A stretch of 64,000 nucleotides of DNA, taken from the NCBI RefSeq assembly GCF_016401385.1, contig NZ_JAEACF010000001.1, positions 2,356,001-2,420,000 of the forward strand. The letters run 5' to 3'. This DNA comes from Fictibacillus halophilus (GTDB taxonomy: Bacteria; Bacillota; Bacilli; Bacillales; Fictibacillaceae). This document shows positions 20,761 to 28,811 of this stretch, in pieces. The translations under genes and the position numbers were made by a program. Each line of letters opens with the position of its first letter. Positions within the stretch are counted from its first letter, which is position 1. The notes beneath the pieces are model-generated. The model was not told where the DNA came from, made no database searches, and saw only the letters and a list, made by a program, of their open reading frames with translations.

Positions 20761-20876
20761 GACATTTCACCGCCTGACATTGTTTTCTTACTATAATCTA
20801 TTCACTGATTTCAAAATTCTAAACCCTTTTAAAATAATCGTTGAAAGTGCTACCATAAATGACTACACCAATCTCA

Positions 20877-21161
20877 TTAACTTGCTCTTTTATACTTTTT
20901 ACTTTTCTTACCGATCTCATACAATCCTGTTGCGGCTAAGCCTGCTATTCCTCCAGACCACAACCGTAATTCTACATTCATCTCTGTAACAGGAGCAGCT
21001 AACAATCCGATAATCAATCCCATAAAAAAACTAATAATGGGTATATATTTTTTCGGAATCGGGAAAGTACGTTTTAAGAGCTCCATCATAGCTGTCACCA
21101 AAGGAGCTAATAGTGATGAAAACATGAGAACTTGCTCCAACAGGACCACCCCCCTTTTCAT
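20877..21161 (-). CDS. Holin-like small membrane protein (Listeria phage A118 holin type)
   Basis: The protein (94 residues from the ATG at 21161; AAAGGAAGG 8 bases upstream) has two or three membrane segments with ELLKRTFPIPKKYIPIISF between them and LWSGGIAGLAATGLYEIG, features I know from A118-type holins and their chromosomal homologues such as B. subtilis YtkC. A TTG at 21140, preceded by GGGGGGTGG, would give LEQVLMFSSLLAP as start and fits the family better, so the start is uncertain. No other phage gene is near. Confidence 0.7.
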   Translation of the reverse strand: MKRGVVLLEQVLMFSSLLAPLVTAMMELLKRTFPIPKKYIPIISFFMGLIIGLLAAPVTEMNVELRLWSGGIAGLAATGLYEIGKKSKKYKRAS

Positions 21162-21353
21162 AAGCACGACCTTCCTTTAGTAACTTAAAGATTCAAGCTT
21201 CATAACTTATTTCCTGCCAAAATAAAAAATTACTTTTTGTCCTAAGCGTCATATAACAGTTTGCATAAAATAAAGTGCCATGATTTTTTTCGGTTATTTT
21301 ATTGAAATGAGTCAATACTATTGGTAATGAAAGGCAAGACAGGAGTGAGTTTT

Positions 21354-21566
21354 ATGGTAAAAGGCGACGATCTTTTTTTAATACGCTTAGAAGCAAACGA
21401 AATTTCCTGGTGGGAGTATGCTAGAAATGTTTCACCAGTTTCCAGACCAAAACAATATCTAACGTATTGGTCATTCTTAAAAAATCGAGGTAAGTTACCA
21501 AGAAGGTTAGTAAAAGAAGCGGAATGGCGTATGGAAGCTAGAAGAAAAGGGTTATTAGATACATGA
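21354..21566 (+). CDS. Small protein of unknown function (70 residues)
   Basis: GGAGTGAG lies 8 bases before the ATG at 21354; an in-frame ATG at 21321 has no ribosome site. The protein is basic and aromatic in the middle (ISWWEYARNV, YLTYWSFLKNRG) and ends with an arginine-rich helix (AEWRMEARRKG). It has no signal or membrane segment. I do not recognise the family. A good terminator follows. Confidence 0.7.
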   Translation: MVKGDDLFLIRLEANEISWWEYARNVSPVSRPKQYLTYWSFLKNRGKLPRRLVKEAEWRMEARRKGLLDT

Positions 21567-21576
21567 TACTTAACGT

Positions 21577-21620
21577 AAAAAGCAAAAGACCCTGTGAAAG
21601 GGCCTTTTGCTTTATTTTTT
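21577..21620. terminator. Bidirectional terminator between two small genes
   Basis: AAAGCAAAAG...CCC pairs with GGG...CTTTTGCTTT, followed by an ATTTTTTT run. The two flanking genes converge on it. Confidence 0.88.
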
Positions 21621-21808
21621 TAATTATGTAACTTTCTTAAAAGTCCGTTCAACCTTCTCACTTTTGATTCATAACCTGGCTTGAGCTCGTATTCTAAATC
21701 CTTTAGCTCAGAATCAACAACCTCATAAGCATACCCTTGACTCAACAGTGCTTCAATTAACAATTCTTTATCTTCATCTGTAAGGTTTACTTTCACTTTC
21801 GTACCCAA
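21620..21808 (-). CDS. Small acidic protein of unknown function (62 residues)
   Basis: The start is TTG (21808) with AGAGGGGG 8 bases upstream. The protein is mostly helical and acidic (LTDEDKELLIEALLSQG, VVDSELKDLEYEL), with a basic C-terminus (KVRRLNGLLRKLH). No family recognised. It ends at the shared terminator. Confidence 0.65.
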   Translation of the reverse strand: MGTKVKVNLTDEDKELLIEALLSQGYAYEVVDSELKDLEYELKPGYESKVRRLNGLLRKLHN

Positions 21809-21900
21809 TTGTTAATCCCCCTCTCGTATATGCATCCATTATAACGTGGGGGTTCTGTCCTTATCCTTACTAAAAATTTGGAAATTTTGAAATTCAACTT

Positions 21901-22086
21901 TTAACTTGTAATAAACACCCAGGCGATCGCACCTATAATGATTAGAATATTAGTAAAAACATCTATGATTCTGTTATCTTTTTTAAGCTTGTTTCCAGTA
22001 AAAAATAACAAGAGAGCAATAAAAAAAATGGTTGCAAAATAGAATCCAATCGCTGACCAAGAAAAAAATAATAAGTGCTGATTCAA
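21901..22086 (-). CDS. 61-residue two-helix membrane protein under a c-di-GMP riboswitch
   Basis: The start is TTG (22086-22084) with AGGGGGG 7 bases upstream. Two membrane segments (about residues 5-28 and 42-60) are joined by a short basic loop (NKLKKDNRII), predicting both termini on the outside. I do not recognise the family. A class I cyclic-di-GMP riboswitch lies 44 bases upstream of the start codon, so the gene is likely part of the sessile/motile switch. No clear terminator follows in the 90 bases before the next gene. Confidence 0.7.
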   Translation of the reverse strand: MNQHLLFFSWSAIGFYFATIFFIALLLFFTGNKLKKDNRIIDVFTNILIIIGAIAWVFITS

Positions 22087-22129
22087 TAATATCCCCCCTA
22101 AATGAATTCATAAACCGAAGGATAATTTC

Positions 22130-22212
22130 GTAAGGTAGCTGGCTGGCATATTGTAAAATGAAACCCCTATAGCTTTGCGTCCTCATTTTTCAATGAGTTT
22201 GCCTTTATCAAA
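22130..22212 (-). promoter_or_regulatory. Cyclic-di-GMP-I (GEMM-I) riboswitch
   Basis: The minus strand reads AAAGGCAAACTCATT, GAAA tetraloop, AATGAGGACGCAAAGC, then TATAGGGG...ATGCCAGCCAGCTACC. GGCAAA, the GAAA-capped P2 stem and GGACGCAAAGC are the diagnostic parts of the GEMM-I aptamer. An extended -10 (TGATATAAT) lies about 60 bases upstream. No intrinsic terminator is seen before the gene; TATCC (22124-22120) can pair with GGATA next to the ribosome site (22094-22090), so control may be on translation. Confidence 0.88.
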
Positions 22213-22339
22213 CGATTTATGGCAGTTTGTCTTAACGATTACATAAAAATAATCACACGAGACATTCTTCCTATTTTTTAGGTATATTATATCAGAAAAT
22301 AGTTAAGAGGACTTATTATTTTTTTACTATTTAAAAGAT

Positions 22340-22528
22340 TTAACTTATATGATTTTCTTGATCAATAAATTGAGCATTCTTCCACTCTAACTCTAGTTCG
22401 CTTAAGGTAAAATCAGTTAGATATCTATGATCTTCATACCCATATAAACCTCTATGAATAAGGTGTTGAATAAGTCGTTGTTTACGTCCTTCCACCGCTC
22501 TTCGCAGTTGTCCTTTATGGGAATCCAT
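22340..22528 (-). CDS. FbpA-like small basic protein
   Basis: The 62-residue protein starts at the ATG at 22528, with AAAGGAG 8 bases upstream. The layout (RRAVEGRKQRLIQHLIHRGLYG, then LSELELEWK) resembles the Fur-regulated basic protein FbpA family, small partners of the Fur/FsrA iron-sparing response in B. subtilis. A sequence with GATAACAATAAC upstream is only a weak Fur-box match, so iron control is uncertain. Confidence 0.65.
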   Translation of the reverse strand: MDSHKGQLRRAVEGRKQRLIQHLIHRGLYGYEDHRYLTDFTLSELELEWKNAQFIDQENHIS

Positions 22529-22605
22529 ATAAAATCTTCTCCTTTTGTGAACGTTATTGTTATCTATTCTAACCACATAAAAGAAGATTCAAGCTTATAT
22601 GCAAA

Positions 22606-22637
22606 CAAAAAAGTTCCCTTATAAGAAAAGGAACTTT
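22606..22637 (-). terminator. Terminator of the 54-codon gene
   Basis: AAGTTCCTT pairs with AAGGGAACTT, followed on the minus strand by a run of T. Confidence 0.75.
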
Positions 22638-22651
22638 CAACGAGATTCGTT

Positions 22652-22816
22652 CTAGTGTAAGACAGACTTACTCCATTGTTCATAAACCGAATTAGGGGCA
22701 TTCCAGCATAGCCAGGAAACCATGGTTTTAATTCCATGTTGACTTACTTCCCAGTACTCCCAGCGTCGTTTGGAGAGATTTTCATAAATTCCTGTTTCAT
22801 TTACCCAACCGTCCAT
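22652..22816 (-). CDS. Tryptophan-rich 54-residue protein of unknown function
   Basis: An ATG at 22816 with AGGAGG exactly 8 bases upstream opens a 54-codon frame ending in TAG at 22652, followed by its own terminator. The protein has seven Trp (MDGWVNETGIYENLSKRRW, YWEV, MVSWLCWNAP, YEQWSK) and no membrane segment. The complete set of signals (ribosome site, frame, terminator) argues for a real gene. I do not recognise the family. Confidence 0.7.
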   Translation of the reverse strand: MDGWVNETGIYENLSKRRWEYWEVSQHGIKTMVSWLCWNAPNSVYEQWSKSVLH

Positions 22817-22983
22817 ATCAAACGCCTCCTATTCATCTGCTTTATAAAAAATTCTTTTTTCCTCTGTCATTTCCTCTTTTTTAGGGTTTGTAAAACTTCG
22901 ACAAAAGGAAACATAATTTTACATGAGCCTGTTGTTATTGTACTAATAAACAATAGATGTCATACATAACGAGGGAGATGAAA

Positions 22984-23559
22984 ATGAAATTGTGGGAATT
23001 ACCAACTCTAGATCTAGCAAAAGAACTTCTAGGTATGAAGTTGATACATATTGATGATGACGCAATAATTTCTGGATATATTGTGGAAACAGAAGCCTAT
23101 CTAGGACCTGAAGATCGAGCTGCTCATTCCTTTAACAACCGAAGAACAGCTAGAACAGAAGTGATGTACGGTGAAGCAGGTACGATTTACACTTATTTTA
23201 TTTATGGAATGCATGTTTGCTTTAATATCGTTTCCGGCCCTGTTAATAAACCTGAAGCTATACTCATTAGAGCTATTCAACCTAATGAGGGAATAGAAAG
23301 AATGAGGGAAAGACGAGCAAGAGTAAAGAATGAGATTATGCTTACAAATGGACCAGGTAAACTGAGTAAAGCAATGGGATTCACATTAAGTGATAATGGT
23401 AAGAAGATCAATGAGGGAAATATACGAGTAGAAGAAGGAATGATAGTAGTACAGAATGAAATTATCTCAGGTCCTCGTATCGGAATACAATATGCCGAAG
23501 AAGCCGTTCATTATCCTTATCGGTTCTGGATAAAAAACAACCCTTACGTATCACGTTAA
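22984..23559 (+). CDS. DNA-3-methyladenine glycosylase (AAG/MPG family)
   Basis: The 191-residue protein removes alkylated purines in base-excision repair. ETEAYLGPEDRAAH contains the catalytic Glu, and NRRTARTEVMYGEAGTIYTY and NGPGKLSKAMG are AAG family blocks. I start at 22984, 6 bases after GGGAG; two upstream in-frame ATGs (22957, 22978) are badly spaced. Related to B. subtilis YxlJ. Its stop overlaps that of the convergent membrane-protein gene inside a shared terminator. Confidence 0.94.
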   Translation: MKLWELPTLDLAKELLGMKLIHIDDDAIISGYIVETEAYLGPEDRAAHSFNNRRTARTEVMYGEAGTIYTYFIYGMHVCFNIVSGPVNKPEAILIRAIQPNEGIERMRERRARVKNEIMLTNGPGKLSKAMGFTLSDNGKKINEGNIRVEEGMIVVQNEIISGPRIGIQYAEEAVHYPYRFWIKNNPYVSR

Positions 23560-23576
23560 TACGCAGGGTTGTTTTC
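23534..23576. terminator. Shared terminator over two convergent stop codons
   Basis: AACAACCCT...TACG pairs with ...CGCAGGGTTGTT, with A-rich 5' and TTTTC 3' flanks. The stop codons of both convergent genes (23556-23559) lie in the loop. Confidence 0.75.
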
Positions 23577-24245
23577 TTTGTTCGTTGAAACCGTAACATC
23601 TTCTTCCTGCATGTAATCAACCGTGGTTGTTCGGTTGGTATCTTGCATCCATGCTAGGTGATGATACGTTTGTTTTTTCATAGAAACGTATTTAGCTTGC
23701 ATAATCAACAGCCAGGAAAGAATGAAAAGTGCTGTTTTTAATACATTTTCCGCAGTAAGTGCAGCTACCTCAATCGGTAGTACATTCACTGAAATACTAG
23801 AAATCAATCCTATTACAACAGCGCCTAAGATGAACAATGGCTGGTTGGTACGTAAAAATCTCAGTCGATGCTGCAAGTAGTTCTGTAGTGACAAACGTTC
23901 TTGAGTATTGAACTGAAGGTATCTACTCTTAGCCGATTTGGCATTGGCCAATAATCCTTTAGATCGATCTTTCTTCCAAAGTGATTTCATAAATAAGGTG
24001 AATTCAATATCACTAGCGGGTTCGTTAATCATTTTTCTGTGAATAAAATTATGAGCTTGATAGAAGGTAAGTGCGTTCTGTACAAGCCTAAGTAATACGT
24101 ATCCTGCGATGATCGTAAGTGAAAAGACAAACCAAAAAGAGTTCATCGCGCTCTCTGTTAACTCGATGATAGGATGAATAACGGTTTGAATCTGTACCCA
24201 TATGATCTTTGCAGCAAGTGTTAATATCTCTAGCCATTTTTCCAA
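23556..24245 (-). CDS. Membrane protein of unknown function
   Basis: The protein (229 residues from TTG 24245, which has GGAG 8 bases upstream; a GTG at 24254 overlaps the ribosome site) has one or two N-terminal membrane segments (about residues 35-58), a basic middle part (SLWKKDRSKGLLANAKSAKSR), two more membrane segments (about 137-190) and a polar tail. No family recognised. It stands alone and is convergent with the glycosylase. Confidence 0.7.
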   Translation of the reverse strand: MEKWLEILTLAAKIIWVQIQTVIHPIIELTESAMNSFWFVFSLTIIAGYVLLRLVQNALTFYQAHNFIHRKMINEPASDIEFTLFMKSLWKKDRSKGLLANAKSAKSRYLQFNTQERLSLQNYLQHRLRFLRTNQPLFILGAVVIGLISSISVNVLPIEVAALTAENVLKTALFILSWLLIMQAKYVSMKKQTYHHLAWMQDTNRTTTVDYMQEEDVTVSTNKENNPAY

Positions 24246-24352
24246 GAAGATCACTCCGAAATCTCATTATGTATCTTCTTATTTTACCATGATTTTTCAC
24301 CAGTGCTTACATTTATTTACTCAACATTAAAAAACTAGGGAAATCGGCATAT

Positions 24353-24384
24353 AAAAAAGCCGCAGAGGTTTAACCCCTGCGGCC
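24353..24384 (-). terminator. Terminator of the dicarboxylate symporter gene
   Basis: GCCGCAGGGGTT pairs with AACCTCTGCGGC, followed by TTTTTTAT on the minus strand. Confidence 0.93.
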
Positions 24385-24399
24385 GTTTATTGTGTTTAT

Positions 24400-25635
24400 T
24401 TACGCACTAACTTCTTGATCACGAGTTCCAAGATGTTTGTCTTCACCTTTATCAACGATTACTGCACATGCAGCATCACCTGTAATGTTAACAGCTGTTC
24501 TTAGCATATCAAGAAGTCTATCAACACCTAGGATTAAAGCAATACCCTCAACAGGTAATCCTACAGAGTTCAATACCATCGCTAACATGATCAGTCCAAC
24601 TCCAGGAACACCAGCTGTACCGATACTAGCAAGCACTGCAGTTAAAATAACAGTAAGCATCTCTGTAATACCTAAATTAACATCGTATACTTGCGCAATA
24701 AAAATCGTTGCAACACCTTGCATGATGGCTGTTCCATCCATGTTAATTGTTGCACCAAGCGGTTGAACAAAACCACTGATTGATTTTCGAACACCCAGAT
24801 TTTCTTGAGCTGTTTTCATTGAGATTGGGAGTGTTGCATTCGAACTTGACGTACTGAATGCTACTGACATTGCTGGTGCAAAGCCTTTAAAGAACCAAAT
24901 CGGGCTCTTCTTTGCTAAGAGAGCAATTGAACCTCCATAGGCTACAACAGAGTGAATGAAAAGAGCTAAAATAACTACACTCATATATAAGCCCATTGCT
25001 TTAATGGCATCCATTCCTTGGCTTCCGACAGCAGAAGCAATTAATGCAAATGCGCCATATGGAGCAAACTTCATAACCACGTTTACAAGGTACATCATAA
25101 TATCGTTACCTTGTTCAATTAGATCCATAATCCCTTTTGTTTTACTACCCAGCATCGTTAGAGCGAATCCTACAAAAACTGAAAATGCGATAATTTGAAG
25201 CATATCACCTTCAGCCATAGCTTGAATAGGATTAGTAGGAATGATATTGAGTAATGTATCTGTTACTGCTGGTGCTTCTTGTTGCTCAAACTTTGCACCT
25301 TCTGTTTCAAAGTCCCCAACACCTGGTTTAAAGATGAGTGCTAAAGCCATAGCAATAATAATTGCGATTGTAGTTGTTGCTAAAAAGTAACCGACTGTTT
25401 TGGCACCTACTCTTCCAAGTTTCTTCGGATCACCTAATCCTGCTGTTCCAAGTACGATTGAAAAGAATACAATCGGAACGACTAACATTTTAATCAGATT
25501 TAAAAATAACGTTCCGACTGGCTTGAATACGTATTTATCAAGCACAGAAAATGCATCTGGAAAGGCTAAATTTAGAATAAGACCTGCAACTACCCCAAGT
25601 GCCAGAGCGACCAAGATTTTTGTAGATAATTTCAT
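24400..25635 (-). CDS. Sodium/proton:glutamate-aspartate (dicarboxylate) symporter, GltT/GltP/DctP type
   Basis: The 411-residue protein has eight membrane segments and two re-entrant loops of the DAACS family. The serine-rich AFSTSSSNATLP (hairpin 1), the substrate/sodium site NMDGTAIMQ and GVPGVG (hairpin 2) and the NITGDAAC stretch of TM8 are intact. A glutamate/aspartate substrate is likely (Arg in LRTAVN, Asp in GD). AAAGGGGG lies before the ATG at 25635. A cyclic-di-AMP riboswitch with terminator precedes it. Confidence 0.93.
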   Translation of the reverse strand: MKLSTKILVALALGVVAGLILNLAFPDAFSVLDKYVFKPVGTLFLNLIKMLVVPIVFFSIVLGTAGLGDPKKLGRVGAKTVGYFLATTTIAIIIAMALALIFKPGVGDFETEGAKFEQQEAPAVTDTLLNIIPTNPIQAMAEGDMLQIIAFSVFVGFALTMLGSKTKGIMDLIEQGNDIMMYLVNVVMKFAPYGAFALIASAVGSQGMDAIKAMGLYMSVVILALFIHSVVAYGGSIALLAKKSPIWFFKGFAPAMSVAFSTSSSNATLPISMKTAQENLGVRKSISGFVQPLGATINMDGTAIMQGVATIFIAQVYDVNLGITEMLTVILTAVLASIGTAGVPGVGLIMLAMVLNSVGLPVEGIALILGVDRLLDMLRTAVNITGDAACAVIVDKGEDKHLGTRDQEVSA

Positions 25636-25724
25636 CAAAAAATACCCCCTTTATTAAATTTTCAAAATATTTAACTCGTGACTGAAGAGAAATATTACTA
25701 ATATATGCCCTATTTGTTGCATAT

Positions 25725-25958
25725 AAAAACCCACCGAAAATAGAGAGGATTTTCCGTGGGAATACACAGCTACACATAGACTTATCCCATGTGTAGAGTT
25801 CTCTCTCCAAAAACGCTTACGAGGTTAGCTGTCGGATTAGGAAATTGAGAGTTGTCCCTTTTGCTTACGCGCAAATTCATCCCAAGGCTTAGAAGCCATA
25901 ATGTGGTTCCCCCGCTCCTGAATATTCAATCGAATAGAACATCAGGATTCAGCGAATC
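25725..25958 (-). promoter_or_regulatory. Cyclic-di-AMP (ydaO/yuaA) riboswitch with terminator
   Basis: The aptamer (25958-25813) has TCGCTGAATCCTGA, GAGCGGGGGAACC, TTGGGATGAATT, AAGGGACAACTCTC, TCCGACAGCTAACC and the closing TCGTAAGCG, all hallmarks of the ydaO motif. After a small hairpin (25796-25770) comes a terminator, CCCACGGAAAAT/ATTTTCGGTGGG plus TTTTT (25760-25725). GGAGAGAG just after the aptamer could pair with the terminator loop as antiterminator. High c-di-AMP should stop transcription of the symporter. Confidence 0.92.
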
Positions 25959-25975
25959 ATATATCATATACTGTA

Positions 25976-26005
25976 ATGTTATCAACATACATAAAATGAT
26001 GTCAA
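25976..26005 (-). promoter_or_regulatory. Promoter of the riboswitch-symporter transcript
   Basis: Minus strand TTGACA (26005-26000), 18-base spacer, TAACAT (25981-25976), about 20 bases before the aptamer. Confidence 0.65.
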
Positions 26006-26141
26006 GGAAACTTGCTATACTTATTTCTTCCAATTAATTGTTTCATGATGAATGTTTTTCCAGATTCTCACTTCTACCCCATAAGCATGTGAGAAAAAAC
26101 GAATGATGTATAAGGTTCTATTTTTCAGGGAGGTATTGTAA

Positions 26142-26336
26142 ATGAAAATTGTATTTTATGAAAAAGGTGAATTAAGTATTATCGTTGGAGCATCCAAGTT
26201 AAAAGGTGAACTTACGATTGAACAAATAAAGAACGAAAGCGAAAAAAAAGCAAAAGAACTGGGTGAATTGTTAGGACGAGAAATCGGATTCTTAATCGAC
26301 ATGAACGGAAAACTAGATACTCAATTCAAAAAATAA
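26142..26336 (+). CDS. Small protein of unknown function (64 residues)
   Basis: AGGGAGG lies 9 bases before the ATG. The protein has a short N-terminal beta part (MKIVFYEKGELSIIVG) and a charged helix (EQIKNESEKKAKELGELLG). It has no signal or membrane segment. A perfect terminator follows. No family recognised. Confidence 0.75.
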   Translation: MKIVFYEKGELSIIVGASKLKGELTIEQIKNESEKKAKELGELLGREIGFLIDMNGKLDTQFKK

Positions 26337-26359
26337 AAACCGGGATATCCCGGTTTTTT
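26337..26359. terminator. Bidirectional terminator before the iron ABC operon end
   Basis: AAACCGGG ATAT CCCGGTTT followed by TTTTG; it serves the small gene and the convergent ABC operon. Confidence 0.9.
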
Positions 26360-26361
26360 GT

Positions 26362-27075
26362 TTAAACGTATGCTAGCGATAACTTTTCTTTATTCCTTTT
26401 CAAAACCATTTCAGGACGTCCTTCATCTTGAATCTTCCCATCGTTTACTAGTATGATTCGGTCTCCTATAGCACGAGCATCCTCTTCATCATGAGTAACA
26501 AAGATAGAAGTGATTCCAGTACGTTTAAGAATTTCCTGTAGTTCATCCCTAATCTGTAATTGAAGCTTAGAATCGAGATTGCTAAAAGGCTCATCGAACA
26601 TGATCAAAGATGGGTTTGGAGCCATAGCTCTTGCTAGTGCAACACGCTGCTGCTGCCCACCACTCAATTCATAAGGATAACGAGAAGCATAATCTTCCAT
26701 ACCCACAATAGCTAATAATTCTTCCATTCGCGATTGCTTCTGTTTACGATTCATTTTCGTTAGGCCAAATTTGATATTCTTTTCAACAGTCATATGAGGG
26801 AACAAAGCATAATCTTGAAAAACCAAACCAACACCACGTTTTTCTGGCTGAACAAAACGGAATGTATCGTTCATAACTGCCTGATCGATTAGGATCGACC
26901 CTTTTGATGGCACTTCTAGTCCTGCTATCAGACGAAGTAACGTACTTTTCCCACTTCCGCTTTCCCCTAAGATTACCGAAACTTCTCCCTGCTTAAAGCT
27001 TAGAGATAGATTTTCGAACAAAGGTTCACGCGAATTCTTGTAATGAAATGTTAGGTCTTTGATTTGAACAAACAT
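26362..27075 (-). CDS. Iron(III) ABC importer ATP-binding protein (FbpC-like)
   Basis: The 237-residue ATPase has Walker A GESGSGKST, the Q-loop FQDYALFPHM, signature LSGGQQQR, Walker B LIMFDEPFSNLD and the His switch VTHDEED. I start at ATG 27075, with AAAGGAG 9 bases upstream; it overlaps the permease stop by one base (TAATG). It lacks the long C-terminal TOBE part of full-length FbpC. With its neighbours it forms a Fur-regulated iron importer. Confidence 0.92.
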   Translation of the reverse strand: MFVQIKDLTFHYKNSREPLFENLSLSFKQGEVSVILGESGSGKSTLLRLIAGLEVPSKGSILIDQAVMNDTFRFVQPEKRGVGLVFQDYALFPHMTVEKNIKFGLTKMNRKQKQSRMEELLAIVGMEDYASRYPYELSGGQQQRVALARAMAPNPSLIMFDEPFSNLDSKLQLQIRDELQEILKRTGITSIFVTHDEEDARAIGDRIILVNDGKIQDEGRPEMVLKRNKEKLSLAYV

Positions 27076-28715
27076 TATTTTGGCTCCTTTTCTAATACTC
27101 TGTGTAAAAAGAAAATCGAAAGTGCACTTATACAAATAATCACCATTGATGAAACAGAGGCTTCGTGAATACGTTCGTCACTTGCATATTGAAATGTTTT
27201 TGTAGCCAACGTGTAAAAATTAAAAGGCTGTAGGATAAGAGTAAGAGGCAGCTCTTTTAAAATATCTACAAAAACAAGAATGAACCCCCCAGCAATCGCT
27301 CCTTTGATCATCTTGATATCTACTTTAAAAAATGTCTTCGTTACTGACATCCCTAACGTTCTTGAAGCTTCTGTGAAAACTGTTCCTACTTTATCAAAAC
27401 CTGACTCAATCGAGTTAAAACCGACCGCAAGAAAGCGAACAACATAGGCAAAGATCAGCATACTAATACTGAGGCTCAGTACAAGAGTAGGCTCTAATCC
27501 AAGCCATTCGTATAACGTAATTACCTTTTCGTCCAGTGATAGAAATAAAGTCAGTACGCCGATTGCGATTACAGCTCCAGGAATCGAATAGCCTAAAACC
27601 GTTATTTTGGAAAATACCTTCCCTCCCCAACCTTTTGACAGACGACTAAAGTTAGCGATGATTAAGGCCACGATAATGATTAGAACTGAACCTATACCCG
27701 CAACAAAAACTGAGTTCCAAATCAAGTCTGCAAATGTAGCACTTAAAATGACGTCATATGTCATATACACCCAATGTAAAAGCTGTATAAAAGGAATTCC
27801 GAAAGCTAGAGCAAATAAAGAAATAAAAAAGCTTAGTACAGCGTATTTTTTCCAACCTTTAAGTTCTTTTGGTTCTAAGGGCCGTACTTTTGAAGTGGAA
27901 TAGCTATACTGCTTCCTACCCCTTATTACTTTTTCAAGGATTAAGATCAAAATTACAATCAACATTAAAGTACCCGCTAACTTGATAGCTGAATAGATAT
28001 CTCCCATTCCGAACCAAGCTTGAAATATGGCAGTACTAAACGTTTGGATACCAAAATATTTAACTACACCGTAATCATTAAAGACTTCAAGAATAACTAG
28101 ACTAACGCCACCAACGATCGCTGCACGAGACACAGGCAGCACGACTTGTATAAATGTCATGAACGAACCTTTTCCTAACAAACGCGCATTCTCGATCAGT
28201 GATGATGACTGATTTTCTAAGAAGCTTCTTGTAATGATATAAACATAGGGATAAAGAAACATCGTAAAAATGAAAACAGCACCTGGTATGTTCATGATGT
28301 CAAAAAACTTTTGGTCTACTTTTATACCAAACTGGTTTCTTAATGTCGTCTGAATGACTCCTGTATAGTTTAGAATGCCATGGTACGTATAAGCTCCAAT
28401 ATAAGGTGGTATTGCAAGAGGAAGTATGAGACCCCATTTAAAGAATCGGTGCATGGGAACTTTATATGCAGAAACTAGCCATGCTGCACTCACCCCGATC
28501 AACACTGTGAAAAGGCCAGTGAAACTAACTAGCGTCACAGAATTCACGATATAATTTTTCAACATAAATTCTTTTATATGTTCCCAATTCTCATTACTCT
28601 CAGCGAATAACTGAACCATGATGAGCAAAGCTGGTAAAAGGATTAGAATAGAAAAAATCACACTAAGCAAAGCCCAACTATTAAACTGTGATCTCATTTT
28701 TCGAATTAGATACAA
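27075..28715 (-). CDS. Iron(III) ABC importer permease (FbpB-like, fused two-domain)
   Basis: The protein (about 546 residues) has two permease modules of about six membrane segments each, as in FbpB/SfuB/FutB. EAA-type loops lie near ENARLLGKGSFMTFIQVVLP and TEASRTLGMS. TTG at 28715 has AAGAAGG 8-9 bases upstream; GTG at 28724 is too close to that site and an ATG at 28697 is the other option. A 90-base gap separates it from the binding-protein gene. Confidence 0.9.
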   Translation of the reverse strand: MYLIRKMRSQFNSWALLSVIFSILILLPALLIMVQLFAESNENWEHIKEFMLKNYIVNSVTLVSFTGLFTVLIGVSAAWLVSAYKVPMHRFFKWGLILPLAIPPYIGAYTYHGILNYTGVIQTTLRNQFGIKVDQKFFDIMNIPGAVFIFTMFLYPYVYIITRSFLENQSSSLIENARLLGKGSFMTFIQVVLPVSRAAIVGGVSLVILEVFNDYGVVKYFGIQTFSTAIFQAWFGMGDIYSAIKLAGTLMLIVILILILEKVIRGRKQYSYSTSKVRPLEPKELKGWKKYAVLSFFISLFALAFGIPFIQLLHWVYMTYDVILSATFADLIWNSVFVAGIGSVLIIIVALIIANFSRLSKGWGGKVFSKITVLGYSIPGAVIAIGVLTLFLSLDEKVITLYEWLGLEPTLVLSLSISMLIFAYVVRFLAVGFNSIESGFDKVGTVFTEASRTLGMSVTKTFFKVDIKMIKGAIAGGFILVFVDILKELPLTLILQPFNFYTLATKTFQYASDERIHEASVSSMVIICISALSIFFLHRVLEKEPK

Positions 28716-28811
28716 AATTTTCACCTTCTTTACTCATCAGCATTGATCTCGTTGTTTGTTTTACATGGAATTAGCCGTATCACAAATCGTGATACGGCAA
28801 AGTATTAACAT

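Noticed and set aside
22540..22570. Fur box upstream of the FbpA-like gene
   Set aside because: Only about half of the 15-base consensus is matched, much weaker than the two boxes at the iron importer.
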